Below are positions 52,371 to 60,839 of a stretch of 64,000 bases of DNA, one piece after another. This DNA is from Mucilaginibacter rubeus (GTDB taxonomy: Bacteria; Bacteroidota; Bacteroidia; Sphingobacteriales; Sphingobacteriaceae). The translations under genes and the position numbers were made by a program. How positions within the stretch are numbered: position 1 is the stretch's first letter; each line of letters starts with the position of its first letter. Where the stretch lies: NCBI RefSeq assembly GCF_003286415.2, contig NZ_CP043450.1, positions 7,006,001 through 7,070,000 on the forward strand. Reading direction: 5' to 3'. The notes below the pieces were generated by a model. That model was not told the origin of the DNA, did not search any database, and saw only the letters and a program-made list of their open reading frames with translations.

Positions 52371-52403
52371 AGACTTACGAAGTTTTCAAAACTTCGTAAG
52401 TCT
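52371..52403. repeat. Palindrome AGACTTACGAAGT, copy 2
   Basis: Perfect 16-bp arms (52371-52386 and 52388-52403) around a single C. It matches copy 1 at 965-997 through the 13-bp arms and flanks. The 340-bp gap 52217-52556 holds this, element copy 6 and nothing else I can name. Confidence 0.92.
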
Positions 52404-52556
52404 TCTGCTTTTATTAAGTTATAAAGCTCCTGGCTCTTATGTCTAAAAGTCTTACCTCTTTCCTCGTTCATCCCCTAAATATCTGCACTCATGTACTTTA
52501 TCTTTTAACTGTATAATAGTTTTTGTTGCTTTGATCAAAATTAGGCGGCAAGCAAA

Positions 52557-53615
52557 TTGAAACAACACGTAACCATATCGCTTTATTGGAAATGTCAGCT
52601 TATTGGCTGGTCGGTAGCGGCGCTTTACTGGGGCTATACCGGCTATAGCAAAGCTGGCTTTAACTGGTTGCTGGGCGTTCTTCAGTTTACTACGGATGTT
52701 GCCGTTTATATCCTCATTACGCACCTTTACCGTTGCTTTGCCTTAAAACAAGGCTGGCAAAACCTCGGACTTCATAAACTATTACCAAGGCTCATCCCCA
52801 CGGTTGTGGTATTAGGTTTGGTTTACCTGTTTGTAACGGTTTTAAAAGTTTACTTTTTCAGGGTATGGTTTCAACTGGGCTTCTCCGGTACTTTCGGCGA
52901 TTTTTTTGACCGCTATCGTGATAGTATTTTCGTGGCCGGTGTGCGCTTGATGTCTATCTGGCTGCTGGCCTGTCATATGTATCATTATTCAAGGCGCGAG
53001 ATCAATATTGCCAGGGAAAATGCCAGGCTTTCGGTTATTACCCGGGATGCGCAACTGAGTAATCTATCGGCACAGCTTAATCCGCATTTCCTGTTCAACT
53101 CTTTAAACAATATTAAGGCGCTAATTATTGACGATCCTAAATCGGCACGGCGGGCAATTGACCTGCTGGCCGATCTGTTAAGAAATTCCCTTTACAGTGG
53201 CGATAACCAGATGATCACCGTAGAAGAAGAGCTCGAGTTAGTTAAAGATTACCTTGAACTGGAAAAACTGAGACTTGAAGAGCGGTTGCAATATCATATT
53301 GAAAGCAATAATCTGCCGCAAAACATGACGCTTCCCCGCTTGTGTATCCAAACCCTGGTTGAAAATGCTATTAAACATGGTATCAGCCAGCAAAAACAAG
53401 GAGGGTTTATCAGCATAAATTTAAATCACGAACCCAACGGTTTGGTTATATCTGTAAGTAATCCGGGCAGGTTAAACCCTGTGAAAGAGAATAGTGGCTT
53501 AGGTATCAAAAACCTGAACGAACGTTTGGAACTGCGATACAAAGGTTCGGCTTATTTTGTCATCGGCGAAGCTAATGACATGGTTACGGCAACTATTAAA
53601 ATTTCGCGGGTATGA
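52557..53615 (+). CDS. LytS-family sensor histidine kinase
   Basis: A 352-residue kinase with four N-terminal membrane helices (about 15-35, 42-60, 77-105 and 118-138). The His_kinase (PF06580-type) domain has the phosphoacceptor motif LSAQLNPHFLFNSLNNIK (His about 180), and the HATPase N-box TLVENAIKHG (about 264) and GLGIKNLNERL complete it. This is the LytS/YehU layout. The start is TTG at 52557: an in-frame stop lies 5 codons upstream and no ATG fits the first helix. It overlaps the response regulator by 4 bp, so the two form one operon. Confidence 0.9.
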   Translation: MKQHVTISLYWKCQLIGWSVAALYWGYTGYSKAGFNWLLGVLQFTTDVAVYILITHLYRCFALKQGWQNLGLHKLLPRLIPTVVVLGLVYLFVTVLKVYFFRVWFQLGFSGTFGDFFDRYRDSIFVAGVRLMSIWLLACHMYHYSRREINIARENARLSVITRDAQLSNLSAQLNPHFLFNSLNNIKALIIDDPKSARRAIDLLADLLRNSLYSGDNQMITVEEELELVKDYLELEKLRLEERLQYHIESNNLPQNMTLPRLCIQTLVENAIKHGISQQKQGGFISINLNHEPNGLVISVSNPGRLNPVKENSGLGIKNLNERLELRYKGSAYFVIGEANDMVTATIKISRV

Positions 53616-54310
53616 AAAAGATAAGGGTTTTGATCATTGACGATGAACGTGCTGCCCGTAATGAAGTAAGGCGCTTACTTGCCGGTTATCCTGATTTTGA
53701 AATTATGGGAGAAGCCGCCAATGCTGATGATGCCCTGACGATAATAGCTCAGCAAAATCCTGATCTGCTTTTTTTAGATATCCAGATGCCCGAAAAATCA
53801 GGTTTTGATTTATTGGAATCATTAGAGCAGGTGCCATCGGTAATATTTACCACTGCCTACGACCAATACGCTGTTAAGGCCTTTGAGGTAAGCGCGCTTG
53901 ATTACCTTGTAAAACCTATCCGTGAGGAAAGATTTGAAAAAGCGATAACACAGGCAAGGCAGCGATTGGGCAAGGCAGATAGCGCCGGGCAAATCTTTGT
54001 GAAAGACCGGCAGCAGTATCATTTTATTCAATGGAGCTCGGTACACCTCATTGAGTCGATGGATAACTATGCCCGGATCTTTTTTGGCGATAAAAATGTA
54101 TTCCTGAAAAGTTCGCTTAATCAGCTGGAGGCTAAGTTAAGTGATGCTTTATTTTTCAGGATCAACCGCGCACAGATCATCAACCGGCAATTTATTCAGG
54201 CTATGACAACTACCGATAGTCGTTTAAAAATAACCCTTAATACCGGTACTCAACTTGAAGTTTCCGAGCGGCAATCGGCAAAATTCAGGCAGTGGGTGGT
54301 AAGTAAGTGA
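53612..54310 (+). CDS. LytTR family response regulator
   Basis: A 232-residue regulator paired with the upstream kinase by a 4-bp ATGA overlap. The REC domain (1-118) has acidic pocket IDDERAARNEV, phospho-acceptor Asp in LLFLDIQMPEKSGF (about 55) and Lys in DYLVKPI (about 105). The C-terminal LytTR DNA-binding domain (about 135-230) begins IFVKDRQQYHFIQWSSVHLI. It binds promoter repeats as a dimer. Target genes are unknown, but the following hydrolase gene is a candidate by position. Confidence 0.95.
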   Translation: MKKIRVLIIDDERAARNEVRRLLAGYPDFEIMGEAANADDALTIIAQQNPDLLFLDIQMPEKSGFDLLESLEQVPSVIFTTAYDQYAVKAFEVSALDYLVKPIREERFEKAITQARQRLGKADSAGQIFVKDRQQYHFIQWSSVHLIESMDNYARIFFGDKNVFLKSSLNQLEAKLSDALFFRINRAQIINRQFIQAMTTTDSRLKITLNTGTQLEVSERQSAKFRQWVVSK

Positions 54311-54343
54311 AAATAAGATTGACAGAGCATGGGAAAAATACAA

Positions 54344-54449
54344 TTCCCCTCTTGAGAGGGGGCGCGGAGGAAAGTGTAATGGCAGGGGTGTGTTGTCGAT
54401 TTACCTATCAAAGCAGAAACACACCCCTCCACCCCTCTCAAGAGGGGAA
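54344..54449. repeat. Inverted repeat of CCCCTCTTGAGAGGGG type
   Basis: Outer arms TTCCCCTCTTGAGAGGGG and CCCCTCTCAAGAGGGGAA flank inner arms GGGGTGTGTT and AACACACCCC (from 54375 and 54418). It lies between the LytTR gene and a hydrolase gene. It is unrelated in sequence to the GTCA elements. Confidence 0.8.
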
Positions 54450-54506
54450 CCGCACAATCCCCGACTTTAGGTAAACAAGCAAATCCATATTAAACAAATA
54501 AAAATT

Positions 54507-56207
54507 ATGAGGAAATTATTCTCCCTGCTATTGCTATGCCTTGTTTTGGGCGATATAGCATCGGCACAAAGCAAAAAAACTACAGGTGTTTACCTGCAGG
54601 ATAGCGTGCTGTTAAAAACACATAATGGCGCGTTTGTTACCGTAATGATAGCCCGCAAAAAAGGCATAACCGAAAAGCTGCCGACTATTTTCCAGTTTAC
54701 CATTTACGCCCGCCGCAGCGATACGTCAAAAATTCAGGAGGCAGCTGATAGAGGCTATGTTGGTGTAATGGCATACACCCGGGGTAAATGGAACAGTCCG
54801 GATGCCCCCCTGGCTTATGAAGCCGATGGTCGGGATGCTTATGATGTGATTGACTGGATCAGCAAGCAACCCTGGAGCGATGGCCGGGTAGGCATGTACG
54901 GGGGAAGCTATAACGGTTTCACCCAATGGGCTGCTACTAAAAAGCTTCATCCGGCGCTTAAGACTATTGTGCCATCGGCTGCCGTAGCACCGGGGCTTGA
55001 TGTGCCCATGACGAATAATGTGCAAATGAGCTTTGTTTTTTCGTGGACTTACTACACCAGCAATAACAAGTTCCTGGACGAAAAAGATTACAATGGTCCA
55101 CAATGGAACCAGTTGTACTGGAAGTGGTATAACGCAGGTTTAGCTTATCGCACGCTCGACAGCCTCACCGGCAGGGGGATTAATAATATGTTCGGGCATT
55201 GGGTAGCGCACCCTACCTATGATCGGTATTGGCAAAATATGATCCCTTATCAAAAGGAATTTGCGGATATCAACATCCCGGTGTTAACAACTACAGGTTA
55301 TTACGATGGCGGGCAAATTGGCGGCATGTATTATTACCGTGAGCACCTGAAATACAACTCCAAAGCCAATCACTATGTGATCATTGGCCCTTACGGCCAT
55401 TTTGGTTCACAAGGGCACCCCGATTCGGTTTTAAATGGCTATCGCGTTGATGATGCCGCGCGGATCAACATCCATGAGATTATTTATCAGTGGTTTGATT
55501 ATATCTTCAAAAACAAACCCAAACCAGCTTTTTTGAAGGATAAATTCAATTTTGAAGTTATGGGTACAAACCAGTGGAAGCATGTGCCCTCATTAAAGCA
55601 AATGAGCAATGATACGTTGAAGTTTTACCTGGATAAATCGCGGTTAAATCCCGCTAAACCGCTGAAAAAAGCCTTCGCAGCGCAAAGCATTAATTTCGCT
55701 AACCGGGACAGCATCAGTAGTTATTACTTTTTAAACCAGCTTATTTATGATACGCTGAACACCGGCAGTAGTCTTGTTTTTAAAAGCGAACCGCTTACGG
55801 GGGCGCTTACCGTTAGCGGAGCGTTTTCGGGCATGTTAAAAACTATCATTAATAAAAAAGATATGGACTATCATGTGGTAATGTTTGAGGAAATGCCCGA
55901 TGGTAAATATTTTTACCTCACCTACTTTATGGGCCGGGCAAGCTATGCTACAAATCCTGAGAAACGACATTTATTAAAACCGGGGCAAATGGAAAGCATT
56001 CCTTTTACTAATACCTATATCACCAGCAGGCAGTTTAGTAAGGGCAGCCGGATAGTGATCATGCTCAATATTAACAAAAGTCCTTTTGAACAGATCAATT
56101 ACGGAACGGGCAAAAATGTAAGCGATGAAACCATCCTTGATGCTAAAATGCCGTTGCAAATAAAATGGTTTAATGATAGTTATATCAATATCCCAGTATT
56201 GCGTTAA
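54507..56207 (+). CDS. CocE/NonD family hydrolase, X-Pro dipeptidyl peptidase-like
   Basis: A 566-residue exported hydrolase with a signal peptide (MRKLFSLLLLCLVLGDIASA). It has the S15/CocE alpha/beta-hydrolase fold. The nucleophile Ser134 sits in YGGSYNGF, Asp267 in YYDGGQ, and His298 in YGHFGSQGH. The C-terminal jelly-roll domain (about 365-560) is typical of this family and of glutaryl-7-ACA acylases. The natural substrate, an ester or peptide, is unknown. A hairpin terminator follows at 56223-56264. Confidence 0.92.
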   Translation: MRKLFSLLLLCLVLGDIASAQSKKTTGVYLQDSVLLKTHNGAFVTVMIARKKGITEKLPTIFQFTIYARRSDTSKIQEAADRGYVGVMAYTRGKWNSPDAPLAYEADGRDAYDVIDWISKQPWSDGRVGMYGGSYNGFTQWAATKKLHPALKTIVPSAAVAPGLDVPMTNNVQMSFVFSWTYYTSNNKFLDEKDYNGPQWNQLYWKWYNAGLAYRTLDSLTGRGINNMFGHWVAHPTYDRYWQNMIPYQKEFADINIPVLTTTGYYDGGQIGGMYYYREHLKYNSKANHYVIIGPYGHFGSQGHPDSVLNGYRVDDAARINIHEIIYQWFDYIFKNKPKPAFLKDKFNFEVMGTNQWKHVPSLKQMSNDTLKFYLDKSRLNPAKPLKKAFAAQSINFANRDSISSYYFLNQLIYDTLNTGSSLVFKSEPLTGALTVSGAFSGMLKTIINKKDMDYHVVMFEEMPDGKYFYLTYFMGRASYATNPEKRHLLKPGQMESIPFTNTYITSRQFSKGSRIVIMLNINKSPFEQINYGTGKNVSDETILDAKMPLQIKWFNDSYINIPVLR

Positions 56208-56222
56208 AAGATGACCGGTAAC

Positions 56223-56264
56223 AATAAGCCTGCCGAAGTATTATAATGATTCGGCGGGCTTATT
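56223..56264 (+). terminator. Terminator after the CocE-like gene
   Basis: AATAAGCCTGCCGAA (56223-56237) pairs with TTCGGCGGGCTTATT (56250-56264) except for one G-T pair. Confidence 0.85.
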
Positions 56265-56319
56265 GGTAGCTAAGCCGGTAAAAATAACCTTACACCTCCC
56301 GGCTTTGCCGCAGTTAAAC

Positions 56320-56327
56320 TATATTTG
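56320..56327 (+). promoter_or_regulatory. -7 element of the M14 peptidase gene
   Basis: TATATTTG, full consensus, 16 nt before the ATG. Confidence 0.5.
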
Positions 56328-56343
56328 AGCAACGCATTTACTC

Positions 56344-58089
56344 ATGAAGATAGTTTTCGCTGCCCTCGTTGCCTGTTTTATTACCTTATCTGCCAAAGCC
56401 CAGCTCACCCCGTTTGAGTTAAGCAAGGACAAGAATTATACGGCCACCTACGCCCAGGTGATTGATTACTATCAAAAGCTTAATAAGTTGTACCCGCAGC
56501 AAATGAAGCTTATCAATTATGGCACTACAGATGTAGGTAAACCGTTGACGCTTGTAGTACTTTCAAAAGATAAGGTATTTGATCCGGCAGTTATCAAAAA
56601 GCAGAATAAACGCGTACTGCTGATCAATAACGGCATTCACCCCGGCGAACCGGAAGGCATTGATGCCAGTATGATGCTGGTACGCGACATGCTTAAGAAT
56701 AATACGCTGCCCAAAGATGTGGTGATCTGTCTTATTGCCTTATATAACATCGACGGCAACCTTAACCGCGGGTTAAGCCGTGTAAGTCAGAATGGCCCAT
56801 CTGCCTATGGCTTCAGGGGCAATTACCGCAATCTGGATCTTAACCGCGATTTCATTAAGGCCGATAGCCGTAACGCTTTAGCTTTTACCCAGATCCTCAC
56901 TACCTGGAAACCCGAAGTGTTTTTAGATAACCACACCAGCGATGGCGCCGATTATCAATATGTGATGACGCTTATCGAAACCCAAAAAGAAAAGCAAAAC
57001 CCTATCCTGGCCGATTATACCACCAAAACCCTCACCCCATACCTGTACAGCAAAATGAAAAAGAGCGGGTATGAGATGATCCCTTACGGTGCAGGCGAGG
57101 AAGGTTTGCCTGATTCTGGCATTGTAAGCTTTTTGGAAACACCACGCTTTGCCACTGGCTTTACTGCCCAGCATAATATCATCAGCTACATTACCGAAAC
57201 GCATATGCTTAAGCCTTTTGATAAGCGTGTGTATGCTACCTATGATTTTATGCAGCACCTGATTGAAATTAACCAGCGCGATGCTAAACTGATAGGTGAA
57301 CTGAAACGCAAGGCTGATGAACAAGTAATCAATCAAAAAACTTTTGCATTAAGCTGGGCTGTTGATATGGATAAGGTTGATACCATCACCTTTAAGGGGT
57401 ATGAAGCAGGTCACAAAGCCAGCGGCGTTAGCGGCTTGCCCAGGTTATATTATGACCGTGATAAGCCATACACCAAAACCATAAAATATTATAACACTTA
57501 TAAAGTTACTGCTACTGCCGATAAACCGGTGGCTTATGTAATTCCGCAGGCCTGGGGCAAGGTAATTGATTTGTTTAAGCTGAACGGGGTACAGATGAAA
57601 CAACTGGCCCATGATACCACGCTTAACCTGCAAATGTATTATATAGCCGATCTGAAAACTCCGGCCCGACCTTTTGAAGGGCATTATCTGCATACCGGCG
57701 TAAAGCTGAACCCGGTAGATATGCCAATTAAATTTTACACGGGCGATTACGTGGTGTATACTAATCAGCCAATAAACCGTTATATCGTGGAAACGCTGGA
57801 GCCGCAGGGTGTCGATTCGTTTTTTGCATGGAACTTTTTTGATTCGGTGCTGGGCGAAAAGGAATATTTTTCGGATTATGTTTTTGAGGATATCGCTGCC
57901 GATCTGCTAAAAAAAGATCCGTCGATTAAACAAAAACTGGACGATGCCAAAGCGAAGGATCCGCAACTGGCCAATAACGCCGGTGCGCAATTGTTCTTTG
58001 TTTACCGCAATTCGCCTTATTTTGAAAAAACTTTTATGCGCTATCCTGTAGGCAGGCTTTTAACTAATACCAAACTCGACCTTAAATAA
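56344..58089 (+). CDS. M14 family metallocarboxypeptidase
   Basis: A 581-residue secreted zinc peptidase. The signal peptide is 1-19 (cut near AKAQL). The zinc ligands His99 and Glu102 are in NGIHPGEPEG, and His197 is in FLDNHTSDGAD. The catalytic Glu is expected near 265 (SFLETPRF). The C-terminal ~260 residues are an extra beta-rich region not found in pancreatic carboxypeptidases. It directly abuts the rhomboid gene (stop TAA then ATG). Cell-wall peptide or protein trimming is plausible. Confidence 0.92.
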   Translation: MKIVFAALVACFITLSAKAQLTPFELSKDKNYTATYAQVIDYYQKLNKLYPQQMKLINYGTTDVGKPLTLVVLSKDKVFDPAVIKKQNKRVLLINNGIHPGEPEGIDASMMLVRDMLKNNTLPKDVVICLIALYNIDGNLNRGLSRVSQNGPSAYGFRGNYRNLDLNRDFIKADSRNALAFTQILTTWKPEVFLDNHTSDGADYQYVMTLIETQKEKQNPILADYTTKTLTPYLYSKMKKSGYEMIPYGAGEEGLPDSGIVSFLETPRFATGFTAQHNIISYITETHMLKPFDKRVYATYDFMQHLIEINQRDAKLIGELKRKADEQVINQKTFALSWAVDMDKVDTITFKGYEAGHKASGVSGLPRLYYDRDKPYTKTIKYYNTYKVTATADKPVAYVIPQAWGKVIDLFKLNGVQMKQLAHDTTLNLQMYYIADLKTPARPFEGHYLHTGVKLNPVDMPIKFYTGDYVVYTNQPINRYIVETLEPQGVDSFFAWNFFDSVLGEKEYFSDYVFEDIAADLLKKDPSIKQKLDDAKAKDPQLANNAGAQLFFVYRNSPYFEKTFMRYPVGRLLTNTKLDLK

Positions 58090-58722
58090 ATGGAAATTAT
58101 TCACACGGCCCCGGTGGCCTGCGCTATTTTTGCAATAACTATTATTACTTCGCTTTTAGCTTTCTCAAACGATAATCTTTATGGTCGCATGATGCTGCAT
58201 CCTTACACCGTTTCGCGCGGCAAGGATATCCATACCATCATCACCAGTGGACTCATTCACCGCGATTGGATGCATTTGTTTTTCAATATGCTGTCGTTTT
58301 ACTTTTTTGCGTTCACGCTCGAACCGATAATAGGGCACCTGCAGTTTGGAATACTATATGTGTTAAGCTTGATACTGAGCGATATGCCAACCGTAATTAA
58401 GCATAAAAACGACTATAATTATTATAGTCTTGGTGCCTCTGGTGCTGTTAGCGCTGTGATTTTTAGTATAGTTTTATTTATGCCATGGCAAACCATTTAC
58501 ATAATGCCCATTCCGATTGGCATCTGGTTTTGGCTTTTCGGTATCCTGTACCTGGTATATTGCCATTATGCTTCAAAATATTCACGCGACCAAATCAATC
58601 ACGACGCGCACTTTTTTGGAGCAATAAGCGGTTTGATAATCACCATCGTTTTTAACCACCATGTTTTAGGCGATTTTATTCAGCAAATTATTTCTGAAGC
58701 CCCAGCTCATTTCCGTCTTTAA
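58090..58722 (+). CDS. Rhomboid family intramembrane serine protease
   Basis: A 210-residue membrane protease with six helices. The catalytic Ser117 lies in LGASGAVSAVIF and His174 in NHDAHFFGAISG. The HRDWMHLFFNMLSFYFF segment (about 57-73) is typical of rhomboids, with the conserved His and Asn. It starts one base after the M14 peptidase stop, so the two proteases are translated together. Its last 35 bp overlap the 3' end of the unknown gene on the opposite strand. Confidence 0.94.
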   Translation: MEIIHTAPVACAIFAITIITSLLAFSNDNLYGRMMLHPYTVSRGKDIHTIITSGLIHRDWMHLFFNMLSFYFFAFTLEPIIGHLQFGILYVLSLILSDMPTVIKHKNDYNYYSLGASGAVSAVIFSIVLFMPWQTIYIMPIPIGIWFWLFGILYLVYCHYASKYSRDQINHDAHFFGAISGLIITIVFNHHVLGDFIQQIISEAPAHFRL

Positions 58723-59677
58723 ACTCCCCATCGGCATTAAATAAAAAGCTCATAGGCTTCTCGGGGTTCTTGATGATCTCTAACAGCAGGAACCCCCAGT
58801 TTTTCCAAAAGTTTTCCAGTACCTGTCCGTAGGTTTTATTCATCCAGTCGTCAAACAGGGGCTTGCTGCTGGTACCGCGCAGTGGCAGGGCTTCTAATGA
58901 AATGGTGTCGCCAATGTTGAAAATATCGTATTCAGGCAAACGGTTAAATAAATAAGCCGAATAGAAGAACCGGGCATTTAACTCTTCAAACTGAATAGGG
59001 TGCAGTATGTTATCTGCAATTTTATCCAAGGCCTCTTTATGATAACGGGCGTTGGCGCCGTTATCCTGCAGGCACAGAATAAAGCCAAAATCTTTTATCC
59101 GTAGCGAAAATGTAAGCGTGTTGATCTCATCGCGGTAGCCAAAAACGTTTTCAGCATTATCTACCTTAAATAAAACAAGGCTGTAAGGCTTAAAGCCATC
59201 AAACTCGATAGGGAGGTTGAGGCTTTGTAGCATCATATGCAGGTTATTGAATTTATGGATGATGGATTGCGATATGTTAAACTCCTCGCCTTGTGAATGC
59301 TGTAATTTGATGCCCGCCTGGATCTCGTTAAAGATAATTCCGTATAGTAATTTGCCTGCCCATAAAAACAGTTTATCCTCATCAAGCGTTTTTAGCGCTT
59401 CATAACCGGTTTCAAAAGCGGCAGCAATTTCATTTTCGAGCGGTTCAAGATAAAGCTCATTTATTTCGGCGGTGCAAGGCAGCTTCAGGTCTTTATAGGT
59501 TGCCATGCTTTCGTCAAGCAGTTTAAAAGGCTTGTCTTCCAGTTCATAACGGCTCATGAGCCATTGCGGAAATACCTGGATCTGCTCCTCTGGCGAATTA
59601 AGGTTTTGCCCCGTAAGGAAACATTTATTATTGCTGAAATTGAAATTGGTGAACGGTGAATAAATTTGTGCCGGCAT
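58688..59677 (-). CDS. Unknown protein, 329 aa
   Basis: I recognise no family. The protein is soluble, with a Cys near residue 19 (NKCFLTGQN) and mixed alpha/beta content (LENEIAAAFETGYEALKTL, LRIKDFGFILCLQDNG). No signal or membrane segment is visible. A minus-strand TAnnTTTG at 59683-59690 lies 5 nt before ATG 59677, so this start is taken rather than the ATG at 59695, which precedes the element. It overlaps the rhomboid gene tail by 35 bp. A conserved uncharacterised protein of Sphingobacteriales is likely but unchecked. Confidence 0.8.
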   Translation of the reverse strand: MPAQIYSPFTNFNFSNNKCFLTGQNLNSPEEQIQVFPQWLMSRYELEDKPFKLLDESMATYKDLKLPCTAEINELYLEPLENEIAAAFETGYEALKTLDEDKLFLWAGKLLYGIIFNEIQAGIKLQHSQGEEFNISQSIIHKFNNLHMMLQSLNLPIEFDGFKPYSLVLFKVDNAENVFGYRDEINTLTFSLRIKDFGFILCLQDNGANARYHKEALDKIADNILHPIQFEELNARFFYSAYLFNRLPEYDIFNIGDTISLEALPLRGTSSKPLFDDWMNKTYGQVLENFWKNWGFLLLEIIKNPEKPMSFLFNADGEFKDGNELGLQK

Positions 59678-59682
59678 GGCCG

Positions 59683-59690
59683 CAAAGATA
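59683..59690 (-). promoter_or_regulatory. -7 element of the unknown gene
   Basis: Minus-strand TATCTTTG, 5 nt before ATG 59677. It excludes the alternative start at 59695. Confidence 0.55.
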
Positions 59691-59714
59691 AGCACGATTT
59701 TCGTACTAAAATTT

Positions 59715-59722
59715 TAGCTTTG
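59715..59722 (+). promoter_or_regulatory. -7 element of the dipeptide epimerase gene
   Basis: TAGCTTTG, 9 nt before the ATG at 59732. It is back to back with the element at 59683-59690. Confidence 0.5.
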
Positions 59723-59731
59723 GTTTTTAAC

Positions 59732-60742
59732 ATGGAACTGACATATCAACCCTACGAGCTTCAGCTGAAGCATGCTTTTACGATAGCCAAATTTTCGCGC
59801 ACTTCTACCCCGGTTATGCTGGTGCAGATCAGTTACGAGGGCAAAACCGGCTACGGCGAAGCTTCGATGGTGCCCTATATGGGCGAGAGCCATCAAAGCG
59901 CTACTGAGTTTTTAAGCAAGGTTGATGTGAGCCGGTTTAGTTACCCTTTTAATTTTAGCGCGATTATTAATTACCTCGATAGCATCGCTCCCAGCAACCC
60001 GGCTGTTAAAGCGGCTATTGATATTGCCCTGCATGACCTGGATGGTAAACTGAAACAACAATCCTGCTGGCAATTGCTTGGTAGCAATCCGGCGCTTATG
60101 CCTGTTACCAGTTTTACTATTGGTATTGATACGCCCGAAATGATCATAAAAAAAGTAAAAGAGGCTGAAGGTTTTAAAGTGATCAAGGTAAAATTAGGGC
60201 GCGATACTGATAAGGAATTGATTACTACTATCCGTTCGGTAACTGATGTGCCGCTTTATGTAGATGCCAACCAGGGCTGGACAGACTTGCAGCAAAGCCT
60301 GGATATGACCTACTGGCTGCATGAGCAAGGTGTACAATTAATAGAGCAGCCCATGCTCAAAACCGATCCCGACAGCAATGCCTGGCTTACCGAGCGAAGC
60401 CCTATTCCTATTATTGGTGATGAGGCCGTTCAACGTTTTGAAGATGTGGAAAAGGCTCAAGGTGTTTATACCGGGATCAATATTAAACTCATGAAATCGG
60501 CAGGCTTGTACGAGGCTAAACGAATGATTGATAAAGCCCGCGAGCTTGATCTGAAAATAATGATAGGCTGCATGACCGAAACCAGCTGCGCCGCCCTCGC
60601 CGGATTAGCCATTGCGCCACAGGCAGATTGGGTTGACCTTGACGGCCCGTTCCTGGTAAGCAATAACCCATACATAATGCCCGATTTTGAGGATGGGAAG
60701 TATATCCTGAATCATGATGCGGGATTGGGGTTGAGGTTTTAA
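59732..60742 (+). CDS. Dipeptide epimerase, enolase superfamily
   Basis: A 336-residue cytoplasmic enzyme, probably an L-Ala-D/L-Glu epimerase that recycles cell-wall peptides. The capping N-domain (1-110) is followed by a TIM barrel. The catalytic lysines are Lys152/Lys154 (KVK) and Lys252 (NIKLMKSAG), and the metal ligands are Asp178 (YVDANQGW), Glu205 (IEQP) and Asp230 (IGDEAV). All hallmark residues are present. The start at 59732 follows the promoter element; a longer frame to 59666 begins upstream of it. An L,D-transpeptidase-like gene lies beside it. Confidence 0.93.
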   Translation: MELTYQPYELQLKHAFTIAKFSRTSTPVMLVQISYEGKTGYGEASMVPYMGESHQSATEFLSKVDVSRFSYPFNFSAIINYLDSIAPSNPAVKAAIDIALHDLDGKLKQQSCWQLLGSNPALMPVTSFTIGIDTPEMIIKKVKEAEGFKVIKVKLGRDTDKELITTIRSVTDVPLYVDANQGWTDLQQSLDMTYWLHEQGVQLIEQPMLKTDPDSNAWLTERSPIPIIGDEAVQRFEDVEKAQGVYTGINIKLMKSAGLYEAKRMIDKARELDLKIMIGCMTETSCAALAGLAIAPQADWVDLDGPFLVSNNPYIMPDFEDGKYILNHDAGLGLRF

Positions 60743-60758
60743 TGATCTCTTACTCCCC

Positions 60759-60780
60759 GCGACCGTGTCCTCACGGTCGC
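60759..60780. terminator. Hairpin between convergent genes
   Basis: GCGACCGTG (60759-60767) pairs perfectly with CACGGTCGC (60772-60780). The stem is strong, with a T-rich sequence following on the plus strand. Confidence 0.7.
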
Positions 60781-60839
60781 CTTATTATAGCTATAATATA
60801 CCTACCCCACGGCCGCCTTGCTAAAGCCGCAGATTATCC

